The translations under genes were made by a program, and so were the position numbers. 5,008 nt of DNA. Source: Modestobacter sp. Its GTDB lineage: Bacteria > Actinomycetota > Actinomycetes > Mycobacteriales > Geodermatophilaceae. The notes beneath the pieces are model-generated. The model saw only the letters and a program-made list of their open reading frames with translations. It had not been told where the DNA came from and did no database searches. Below are positions 1 through 5,008 of this stretch, in pieces (positions within the stretch are counted from its first letter, which is position 1; every line of letters starts with the position of its first letter). The stretch spans positions 1-5,008 of the forward strand of contig JAOPWO010000419.1 in NCBI GenBank assembly GCA_025965635.1. Reading direction: 5' to 3'.

Positions 1-2
1 TC

Positions 3-725
3 TCCCTCGAGCTGGGCGGCAAGAACCCGATGATCGTCTTCGGCGATGCCGACCCGGAGAAGGTCGCGACGGCCGCGGTCGCCGGGATGAACTTCGGCCA
101 CCAGGGTCAGTCCTGCGGCTCGACCAGCCGGCTGCTCCTCCACGAGGACCTCTACGACGACGTCCTGGAGCGTGTGGTGCAGAAGGTGTCGGCCCTGCGC
201 CTCGGGGACCCCACTCTCGACGAGACCGACATGGGGCCGCTCAACTCCGCCCGGCACCTCACGAGCGTGCTCGGCCACATCGCCGCGGCCGAGGAGGACG
301 GTGCCCGGCTCATGACGGGCGGACGGCGTCCCGAGGGGGCGCAGTTCGAGCGCGGGTTCTGGCTCCAGCCCACCGTCTTCGCCGACGTGACCCCCCAGAT
401 GCGACTGTTCCGCAACGAGGTCTTCGGCCCCGTCCTGGCGGTCAGCCGGTGGTCCGACGACGACGACGTCCTCGCGCTGGCGAACGGTGTCGACTACGGG
501 TTGACCGCCTCCATCTGGACCGACGACCTCAACCGGGCACTGGTGGCCGCCCGGTCCGTGCACGCCGGCTACGTCTGGATCAACGGGAACTCCGCGCACT
601 TCCCGGGCACCAGCTTCGGCGGCCGGAAGCAGAGCGGCACCGGGTCGGAGGAGGGGCTCGAGGAGCTGCTGAGCTTCACCGAGGTCAAGACGATCAACGT
701 CGTCCTCCCGGCAGGGCTGAGCTGA
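3..725 (+). CDS. Aldehyde dehydrogenase family protein, C-terminal part (5' end outside window)
   Basis: Oxidises an aldehyde to the carboxylic acid with NAD(P)+ in the cytoplasm; the substrate cannot be told from this fragment. The frame is open from base 3 and enters directly in the family's glutamate motif LELGGKNP (general-base Glu at visible residue 3). The nucleophilic cysteine lies in GQSCGSTSR (visible residue 38), 35 residues further on, one more than in human ALDH2. Later come the cofactor-contacting NEVFGPV segment and the C-terminal signature with GGRKQSGTGSEEG followed by SFTEVKTI. About 240 residues are visible of a family length near 480-500, so roughly half is missing upstream; the fragment looks intact, not decayed. 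The next gene, an IclR regulator, follows on the same strand after 71 bp. The QSCGSTSR context resembles betaine-aldehyde-type and broad-range bacterial enzymes, but I do not assign a substrate. The family call is very secure. Confidence 0.96.
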   Translation, partial: SLELGGKNPMIVFGDADPEKVATAAVAGMNFGHQGQSCGSTSRLLLHEDLYDDVLERVVQKVSALRLGDPTLDETDMGPLNSARHLTSVLGHIAAAEEDGARLMTGGRRPEGAQFERGFWLQPTVFADVTPQMRLFRNEVFGPVLAVSRWSDDDDVLALANGVDYGLTASIWTDDLNRALVAARSVHAGYVWINGNSAHFPGTSFGGRKQSGTGSEEGLEELLSFTEVKTINVVLPAGLS

Positions 726-784
726 TCCCTGGCAGCAGCCCACGGGCGAGCGCGAACCAGGAACGGTAGGCGCGGTACTGCCAT

Positions 785-796
785 TAGGATCACGTC
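785..796 (+). promoter_or_regulatory. Candidate -10 element / RBS in front of the IclR gene
   Basis: TAGGAT at 785-790 fits the actinobacterial -10 pattern TAnnnT and ends 6 nt before the ATG at 797, the spacing expected for a leaderless transcript starting at or next to the start codon. The same bases contain AGGA (786-789), 7 nt from the ATG, which could equally be a Shine-Dalgarno for a longer message, for example read-through from the aldehyde dehydrogenase gene. No convincing -35 is visible. The sequence does not separate the two readings. Confidence 0.3.
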
Positions 797-1594
797 ATGC
801 CCGACGCGGTGACCAACGGCACCAAGGCCGGCCCCAACTACCCCATCTCGTCGGTCGACAACGCGCTCCGACTCGTGCTCATGCTCCGGGACCAGCCCCG
901 GCTGCGACTGTCGGGGATCGCGGCGACCCTGGACATCGCACCGTCCACGGCCCACCGGCTGCTGGCGATGCTAGTCCACCACGGCTTCGTCCGGCAGGAG
1001 GACGGCATGGGCACCTACGTCGCCGGATCGGCTCTGCTGGACCTGGGGCTGGCCGCGGTGCGCAACCTCGACATCCGCACCTACGCCCGCCCGATCCTGG
1101 CTGACCTGGTGAAGAAGACCGACGAGACGGTGCACCTCGCGCAACTGGAGGGCAGCCGGATCCGGTACCTGGCGGCGGCCGAGAGCGGCCGGCCGCTGCG
1201 GGTCGCCGACCGGACCGGCCAGTTGCTGCCCGCGCACCGGACGGCCACCGGCAAGGCGATCCTCGCGTCGTTCACCGCCCGCCAGCTCGACGAGATCTTC
1301 TGCCTGGACGATGTCGGAGGCGGCGCCCGGCTCAGCCCGGCCGACCGCGAGCAGCTGGACGCCGAGCTGGCCGAGATCCGGGAACGCGGGTATGCGACCA
1401 ACCACTTCGCGGCCGAGGACATCGTGTCGGTGGCGGTGGGGGTCCGCGACCACCGGGGAGCCAGTATCGCCTCCCTCAACGCCTCTGCCCCGTCCAGCCG
1501 GATGACCAGGAAGCGTCAGGTGGCCGTCGCCCGGGAGCTGCAGTCCGCCGCTGCCCAGCTCGAGGACCTGCTCGGCACCGTCGGCCGCACGTAG
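797..1594 (+). CDS. IclR-family transcriptional regulator
   Basis: DNA-binding regulator of the IclR family, 265 residues, within the usual 240-280. The N-terminal winged helix-turn-helix spans about residues 17-78: SSVDNALRLVLML is the typical first helix, and IAPSTAHRLLAML (about 47-59) is the recognition-helix region. The ligand-binding domain follows from about residue 90 to 260, with the family pattern in which GRPLRVADRTGQLLPAH leads into TATGKAILA, and later RGYATNHFAAEDIVSVAVGV. The ATG is chosen because it has an AGGA at 7 nt and leaves an N-terminus of normal length before the HTH. It lies 71 bp after the aldehyde dehydrogenase on the same strand and faces mftR tail to tail. IclR proteins often control an adjacent catabolic gene, so the aldehyde dehydrogenase and genes upstream of it are plausible targets; this is inference. 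The effector is unknown. Confidence 0.94.
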   Translation: MPDAVTNGTKAGPNYPISSVDNALRLVLMLRDQPRLRLSGIAATLDIAPSTAHRLLAMLVHHGFVRQEDGMGTYVAGSALLDLGLAAVRNLDIRTYARPILADLVKKTDETVHLAQLEGSRIRYLAAAESGRPLRVADRTGQLLPAHRTATGKAILASFTARQLDEIFCLDDVGGGARLSPADREQLDAELAEIRERGYATNHFAAEDIVSVAVGVRDHRGASIASLNASAPSSRMTRKRQVAVARELQSAAAQLEDLLGTVGRT

Positions 1595-1610
1595 CGGCGG
1601 GCGACACGGG

Positions 1611-2213
1611 TCACCGGCGCCCGGGGCCCCGCAGCGTCGGGAAGCCCTCGGCCAGTTGCTCGAAGGCGTCGTGCAGTGCCCGGGCCAGTGGCCGGCGGCC
1701 GTCGGCGATCCAGACCTCGAACGCCGTGGTCGCCGCCGCCCGGGTGCTGGTGGCCACCAGCCGCGGCACCAGCGCCTCCGGCCTGGCGCCCGTGCGCCGG
1801 GCGACGTGCTCGGCGACCACCCGGTCGACCTCGTTGTACCGGACCTGCGAGTGGGCCTGCAGCGCCGGCTCGCCGAGGATCAGCCGCATCCGTTGGCGCA
1901 GCATCGGCAACTCGTCGAGGGAGTAGTCGTTGACCTCGACGTAGGCCGCGCAGATGGAGCTGAGCACCGGCTGATCGTCGCCGGTGGCGTCGAGCAGGGC
2001 CGCCAGTCGGTCGACGTGGGCGGCGAAGTCGCCCCACACCGCGTCGGCTTTGGTGGCGAAGTAGCGGAAGAAGGTGCGCCGGCTGATCCCGGCCGCGTCG
2101 GCCACCTCGTCGGTGGTCACGTTCTCGAAGCGCTGCCGCGAGAACAGCTCGAGGGCGGCCTGTTCGATCCGGGCACGGGTGTTCTCCCGGGCGTCCTCGA
2201 GTACCGCGGTCAC
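1611..2213 (-). CDS. mftR: TetR-family regulator of the mycofactocin operon (MftR)
   Basis: TetR-type dimeric repressor, read right to left, divergent from mftA. With the GTG start at 2213 it is 200 residues, the family norm. The N-terminal HTH domain covers about residues 12-57, with RIEQAALELFSRQRFENVTT, then DEVADAAGISRRTFFRYF (35-52) as the recognition region, and KADAVW at the start of the next helix. The rest is a helical ligand-binding domain. An in-frame ATG at 2288 would add 25 residues of poor character (rich in R, S and P) and run into the candidate operator, so GTG 2213 is preferred; AGGGGA (2229-2224) sits about 10 nt upstream. MftR is known to control mycofactocin biosynthesis and to respond to long-chain acyl-CoAs. 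Assignment here rests on its place beside mftA plus the TetR fold, as the protein has no unique motif I can cite. Confidence 0.9.
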   Translation of the reverse strand: MTAVLEDARENTRARIEQAALELFSRQRFENVTTDEVADAAGISRRTFFRYFATKADAVWGDFAAHVDRLAALLDATGDDQPVLSSICAAYVEVNDYSLDELPMLRQRMRLILGEPALQAHSQVRYNEVDRVVAEHVARRTGARPEALVPRLVATSTRAAATTAFEVWIADGRRPLARALHDAFEQLAEGFPTLRGPGRR

Positions 2214-2275
2214 ACCTCGATCATCCCCTGCCCGCGCACTGCGGTGAGGGCGGCACAACGGCACCCCTCGTGAGC

Positions 2276-2304
2276 TTGCTGGTGGCACCCGGTGTCACTA
2301 ACGT
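2276..2304 (+). promoter_or_regulatory. Candidate promoter of the mftABCE operon
   Basis: TTGCTG (2276-2281) as -35 and TAACGT (2299-2304) as -10 are separated by 17 bp. The -10 fits TAnnnT; the -35 shares TTG with TTGACA. Transcription would begin near 2311, leaving a leader of about 35 nt with the mftA ribosome binding site. It is the best-spaced hexamer pair I found in the divergent region, but in GC-rich DNA such a match is modest evidence. Confidence 0.4.
2280..2300. promoter_or_regulatory. Imperfect palindrome, candidate MftR operator
   Basis: The left arm TGGTGGCACC (2280-2289) and right arm GGTGTCACTA (2291-2300) flank a central C at 2290; the arms match as inverted repeats at 8 of 10 positions. 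It is built from alternating GGTG and CAC(C) blocks and can also be read as two shorter palindromes one helical turn apart. It fills the spacer between the candidate -35 and -10, where a TetR repressor would block polymerase, and lies between the divergent mftR and mftA genes. That it binds MftR is inference. Confidence 0.45.
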
Positions 2305-2336
2305 CTGCTGGGTACTGACCGTGACCCAGCTCATCC

Positions 2337-2341
2337 GGAGG
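2337..2341 (+). promoter_or_regulatory. Ribosome binding site of mftA
   Basis: GGAGG at 2337-2341 lies 4 nt before the ATG at 2346. It is a perfect core match to the anti-Shine-Dalgarno, with somewhat short spacing, and it fixes the start of the very small mftA gene, for which length alone gives little support. Confidence 0.75.
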
Positions 2342-2345
2342 TCCC

Positions 2346-2465
2346 ATGCCCGAGACGACGCAGGACGACATCCAGGTCGAGACCGCTGCACCCGCCGAGG
2401 AGGCCCTCGTCGAGGAATCCCTGGTGGAGGAGGTCTCGATCGACGGCATGTGCGGGGTGTACTGA
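2346..2465 (+). CDS. mftA: Mycofactocin precursor peptide MftA
   Basis: Ribosomal precursor of the redox cofactor mycofactocin, 39 residues. It begins MPETTQDDIQVET, is strongly acidic through its middle (LVEESLVEEVS, with LVEE repeated), and ends in the diagnostic C-terminus IDGMCGVY. In the known pathway Val38 and Tyr39 are the only residues kept: MftC decarboxylates Tyr39 and cross-links it to Val38, then MftE releases that unit. The upstream part serves as leader bound by the MftB recognition element. The ATG has a GGAGG 4 nt upstream. The gene is short enough to be missed by automated callers, but the conserved tail and its place just before mftB and mftC make the call secure. Its 3' end probably overlaps the start of mftB. 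Confidence 0.97.
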   Translation: MPETTQDDIQVETAAPAEEALVEESLVEEVSIDGMCGVY

Positions 2466-2824
2466 TCGACGCCCCGCTGGTCACCGACTCCGCAGCCGGC
2501 AGCCAGCCGGCCGCGGAGGGGGTGACGATCCCCCGTGACGAGGTCCCCTTCGACCCCTCCGTGCCCTGGCGGAAGTCGCCGTCGGTGGCACTGCGGCCCG
2601 AGCCCTTCGGCGCGCTCGTCTACCACTTCGGCAACCGGAAGCTGTCCTTCCTGAAGTCGATGCCCCTGGTCGCGGTCGTGAAGGCGCTCCAGGACCACCC
2701 CGACGTCCCCAGCACCCTGCGCGCCTGCGAGGTGCCCCCGGCACAGCACGCGGCGTACGTCACGGCGCTGGCCACGCTCGCCCGCTCCCAGATGATCCAA
2801 CGCCGCACCGAGGAGTCCACGTGA
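2450..2824 (+). CDS. mftB: Mycofactocin precursor-binding chaperone MftB (RRE protein)
   Basis: Small PqqD-like RiPP recognition element protein that binds the MftA leader and delivers it to MftC. The conserved core is clear: W40 then SVALRPEPFGALVYHFGNRK (45-64) and LSFLKS, followed by a helical C-terminal half with AAYVTALATLARSQMI. With the GTG at 2450 it has 124 residues and overlaps mftA by 16 nt. The start is uncertain. GGAGGAGGT (2426-2434) is 15 nt away, rather far. GTG 2522 (100 residues) has GGAGGG only 1 nt away, too close. GTG 2561 (87 residues) has no good site. A CTG at 2462 overlapping the mftA stop is also possible. The stop overlaps the mftC start by 4 nt (GTGA), a sign of coupled translation. 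Identity is secure; the N-terminus is not. Confidence 0.9.
   Translation: MRGVLIDAPLVTDSAAGSQPAAEGVTIPRDEVPFDPSVPWRKSPSVALRPEPFGALVYHFGNRKLSFLKSMPLVAVVKALQDHPDVPSTLRACEVPPAQHAAYVTALATLARSQMIQRRTEEST
2811..2815 (+). promoter_or_regulatory. Ribosome binding site of mftC
   Basis: AGGAG at 2811-2815 lies 5 nt before the GTG at 2821, inside the end of mftB. It supports the GTG start of mftC, which overlaps the mftB stop by 4 nt. Confidence 0.7.
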
Positions 2825-4113
2825 CTGCCGTCCTGCCGTCCCGACCTGTCGAACGCCCCACCGGGGGGAGGCTCATCGACCAGTTCGAGTACGGCCTGGA
2901 CGCCCCCATCTGCCTGACCTGGGAGCTCACCTACGCCTGCAACCTCTCGTGCGTGCACTGCCTGAGCTCCTCGGGTCGCCGGGACCCCGACGAGCTCAGC
3001 ACCGCCGAGGCGAAGGCGCTGATCGACGAGTTCGAGCGGATGAAGATCTTCTACGTCAACATCGGCGGCGGCGAGCCGACGGTGCGGCCAGACTTCTGGG
3101 AGCTGCTGGACTACGCCGTCGACCACCACGTGGGGGTCAAGTTCTCCACCAACGGCTTTCGGATCACTCCCGAGCGGGCCGCCACGCTGGCCGCGACCGA
3201 CTACGTCGACGTCCAGATCTCGCTGGACGGCGCGACCGCGGAGGTCAACGACGCCGTGCGCGGGCAGGGCACCTACGACGCCGCGATGAAGGCCCTGGCC
3301 AACCTGCAGGCCGCCGGGATGAAGGACTTCAAGATCTCCGTGGTGTGCACCCGGCACAACATCGGTCAGCTCGACGAGTTCAAGGCGATCGCCGACCGGT
3401 TCGGTGCCCAGCTGCGGCTGACCCGGCTGCGTCCCTCGGGCCGCGGCGCGGACGTGTGGGGGGAGCTGCACCCCTTCCCGGACCAGCAGCGCGAGCTCTA
3501 CGACTGGCTGGTCGCCCACGGCGAGGGTGTCCTCACCGGTGACTCGTTCTTCCACCTCTCGGCCTACGCCGCCGAGGACGGGACGCCGGGCCTGCCCGGG
3601 CTCAACCTGTGCGGCGCCGGTCGCGTGGTCTGCCTGGTCGACCCGGTCGGGGACGTCTACGCCTGCCCCTTCGCGATCCACGACCGGTTCAAGGCCGGCA
3701 ACGTGCGCAGCGTGACGGCGCCCGCCGACTCCCGGGTGATCGACTTCGACACCGTGTGGAAGCACTCCGAGCTGTTCACCGAGCTGCGCAGCCCGCAGTC
3801 CGGTGGCGCGTGCACCAGCTGCTCGGCGTACGACTCCTGCCGGGGTGGGTGCATGGCGGCGAAGTTCTTCGTCGGCATGCCGCTGGACGGTCCCGACCCC
3901 GAGTGCGTCAAGGGCCACGGCTCGGCCGGTCTGGCCGCGGCCGGGGAGCGTCCTGCCTCCTCCCAGGACCACTCCCACACCGGCACGGTCCGCAACGCCC
4001 CCGTGCCGCTGACGCTGCTCACCGCCCGGCCCGGAGCGGTGCCGGCAGCGACGGCCCGGCCCGACAAGGCCTGCGAGGAGAGCCCGCTGGCCGGCTTCTC
4101 CCCAGGTCGCTGA
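2821..4113 (+). CDS. mftC: Mycofactocin radical SAM maturase MftC
   Basis: Radical S-adenosylmethionine enzyme, 430 residues, acting on MftA held by MftB. It oxidatively decarboxylates the C-terminal Tyr, then forms a carbon-carbon bond to the penultimate Val, making the lactam. The SAM-cluster motif CxxxCxxC is C40, C44, C47 in YACNLSCVHC, followed by GGGEPT and the strand VDVQISLDGA. The C-terminal SPASM domain has the full seven-cysteine pattern: C264, 12 residues to G277, C282, then C331-x2-C334-x5-C340-x3-C344, and finally C362, ligating two auxiliary Fe-S clusters; C271 is extra. After C362 comes a 68-residue tail that ends CEESPLAGFSPGR, somewhat longer than the roughly 390-residue mycobacterial enzyme would give. 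The start GTG overlaps mftB by 4 nt and has AGGAG 5 nt upstream. The mftE start follows the stop by 5 bp. Confidence 0.98.
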   Translation: MTAVLPSRPVERPTGGRLIDQFEYGLDAPICLTWELTYACNLSCVHCLSSSGRRDPDELSTAEAKALIDEFERMKIFYVNIGGGEPTVRPDFWELLDYAVDHHVGVKFSTNGFRITPERAATLAATDYVDVQISLDGATAEVNDAVRGQGTYDAAMKALANLQAAGMKDFKISVVCTRHNIGQLDEFKAIADRFGAQLRLTRLRPSGRGADVWGELHPFPDQQRELYDWLVAHGEGVLTGDSFFHLSAYAAEDGTPGLPGLNLCGAGRVVCLVDPVGDVYACPFAIHDRFKAGNVRSVTAPADSRVIDFDTVWKHSELFTELRSPQSGGACTSCSAYDSCRGGCMAAKFFVGMPLDGPDPECVKGHGSAGLAAAGERPASSQDHSHTGTVRNAPVPLTLLTARPGAVPAATARPDKACEESPLAGFSPGR

Positions 4114-4118
4114 GCGAC

Positions 4119-4907
4119 GTGGCCGGCCCCACACCGGGAGGCCCGGGCGGGGCCGGGAGCCGCGCGGCGCCGTCGCTGGGCAACCAGCGCTGGCCGCGGG
4201 TGGACCAGGAGCGTCCCCTGGTCCTGGTGCCGGTGGGCTCCACCGAGCAGCACGGGCCGCACCTGCCCCTGGCCACGGACGCGATGATCGCCCACGCCGT
4301 CGCCGCTCGTGCGGCGGCACAGCTGCTGGGGGAGGGGCGGGCCGTGCGGGTCGCGCCGACGCTGGGGTACGGCGCCAGCGGGGAGCACCAGGACTTCCCC
4401 GGCACCATCTCCATCGGCACCGAGGTGCTCCGGTCGGTCCTGGTCGAGCTGGGCCGTTCGGCCTGCCTCTGGGCCGAGGGCGTCGTGCTCGTCAACGGCC
4501 ACGGCGGCAACGCCCGCGCCGTGCTGGGGGCCGTCCGGCAGCTGCGCTCGGAGGGCCGCGCCGTGTCGTGGACGTCCTGCGACCTCCCGGGCGCCGACGC
4601 CCACGCGGGCCGCACCGAGACCTCGCTGCTCCAGCACCTGGCCCCCTGGGCCGTGCGCACCGACCTCGCCGAGCCCGGCAACACCGCGTCGGTGCGGTCG
4701 CTGATGCCCCGCCTGCGGGCCGACGGCGTGCGCGCCGTCTCGCCCAACGGGGTCCTCGGCGACCCCACCGCGAGCACCCCCGAGCTCGGCCGGACGCTGC
4801 TCAGCACCCTCGTCGCCCGCCTGGTCGGGGAGCTGCGGGTGCTCGACGTCGGCCCGGACGGGCGGCTCACCCGGGTCGCGTCCGACGCGCCGACGGGGTC
4901 GTCGTGA
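4119..4907 (+). CDS. mftE: Mycofactocin precursor peptide peptidase MftE (creatininase family)
   Basis: Metal-dependent amidohydrolase of the creatininase family, 262 residues (family about 240-260), which cuts the MftC-modified MftA to release the cross-linked Val-Tyr unit (AHDP). Metal-binding signatures are intact: E43 and H45 with D54 in STEQHGPHLPLATD, then GASGEHQDFPGTI, H128 in NGHGGN, and H162 with E167 in HAGRTETS. The GTG at 4119 is the only GTG or ATG start between the mftC stop and the conserved LGNQRWPRV region. Its ribosome binding site is weak (AGGT at 4104-4107), so translation is probably coupled to mftC, 5 bp upstream. The first 20 or so residues are Gly/Ala/Pro-rich and poorly conserved in character. 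In the usual gene order mftD lies between mftC and mftE; here nothing does. Related creatininases act on other amides, but the context makes MftE clear. Confidence 0.95.
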   Translation: MAGPTPGGPGGAGSRAAPSLGNQRWPRVDQERPLVLVPVGSTEQHGPHLPLATDAMIAHAVAARAAAQLLGEGRAVRVAPTLGYGASGEHQDFPGTISIGTEVLRSVLVELGRSACLWAEGVVLVNGHGGNARAVLGAVRQLRSEGRAVSWTSCDLPGADAHAGRTETSLLQHLAPWAVRTDLAEPGNTASVRSLMPRLRADGVRAVSPNGVLGDPTASTPELGRTLLSTLVARLVGELRVLDVGPDGRLTRVASDAPTGSS

Positions 4908-4956
4908 GTGGCGCAGTCCCTGGAGGATGTTCTGCACAGCCCCCGGTGCCCGACCG

Positions 4957-4985
4957 CGCCCCCGACCCGGACTCCTAAGGGGGCG
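4957..4985 (+). other. GC-rich hairpin downstream of mftE
   Basis: CGCCCCC (4957-4963) and GGGGGCG (4979-4985) form a perfect 7-bp stem with a 15-nt loop, about 50 nt after the mftE stop. There is no T-run after it, so it is not a classical intrinsic terminator; actinobacterial terminators sometimes lack one. It could mark the operon end or an attenuating element, or be chance in G/C-rich sequence. The surrounding 4908-5008 holds no gene I can support. Confidence 0.25.
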
Positions 4986-5008
4986 GGCCTGCGTCGGTCG
5001 CGCTGGTG

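Noticed and set aside
1622..1631. Perfect 10-bp palindrome CGGGGCCCCG near the convergent stops, as a shared terminator
   Set aside because: It has no loop, no T-run and lies inside the mftR coding end, so it is not a credible terminator.
2270..2449. Upstream extension of the mftB frame to an ATG at 2270
   Set aside because: It would cover the whole of mftA and the promoter region, and the peptide is Arg/Gly-rich non-coding character.
2620..4320. Long minus-strand frame of 566 codons opposite mftB, mftC and mftE
   Set aside because: It is an antisense shadow of GC-rich codons; the plus strand carries intact radical SAM and SPASM motifs throughout.
4904..4978. GTG-started 24-codon frame overlapping the mftE stop
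   Set aside because: The overlap style is tempting, but the product is Pro/Asp-rich, matches no family I know, and ends in TAA before any domain. Kept as a finding about the right edge, not as a gene.
4927..5008. ATG at 4927 and GTG at 4908 opening frames that run off the right edge
   Set aside because: GGAGG touches the ATG with no spacing, and the predicted peptides are Arg/Pro-rich without any resemblance to MftF or another mft protein. High GC keeps frames open by chance.
1..5008. CRISPR array, tRNA/rRNA gene, insertion sequence or attachment site
   Set aside because: I saw no repeated spacered units, transposase motifs, terminal inverted repeats or structural RNA signatures anywhere in the window.

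Overview
This window comes from a high-GC genome with strong G/C preference at third codon positions, frequent GTG starts and very short intergenic gaps. Together with a complete mycofactocin precursor and maturase set, this points to an actinobacterium. Genus cannot be fixed from the sequence alone.

Layout. (1) Positions 3-725 (+) hold the C-terminal part of an NAD(P)-dependent aldehyde dehydrogenase, cut by the left edge just before its catalytic Glu motif. (2) Positions 797-1594 (+) encode an IclR-family transcription factor. (3) Positions 1611-2213 (-) encode a TetR-family regulator, convergent with the IclR gene (16 bp between stops) and divergent from the next block; by position and fold it is mftR. 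(4) The 132-bp divergent region 2214-2345 carries a candidate promoter with a 21-bp imperfect palindrome in its spacer, a good candidate MftR operator. (5) Positions 2346-4907 (+) form a tight operon: mftA (39-residue precursor ending IDGMCGVY), mftB (RiPP recognition element chaperone), mftC (radical SAM/SPASM maturase) and mftE (creatininase-family peptidase). (6) Positions 4908-5008 hold no gene I can support, only a small GC-rich hairpin.

How it works together. This is a mycofactocin (ribosomally made redox cofactor) biosynthesis locus. MftB presents MftA to MftC, which oxidatively decarboxylates the C-terminal Tyr and cross-links it to the penultimate Val. MftE then cuts off the modified Val-Tyr as AHDP. 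In the known pathway MftD turns AHDP into premycofactocin and MftF glycosylates it. Neither gene is in this window, and mftD is missing from its usual place between mftC and mftE, where only 5 bp remain. The neighbouring aldehyde dehydrogenase fits the recurring association of mycofactocin with alcohol oxidation, but a functional link here is inference.

The pathway itself is known, so I do not claim a new system. The points most worth a second look are the mftC-mftE junction without mftD, the candidate operator, the uncertain mftB start and the unassigned right edge.
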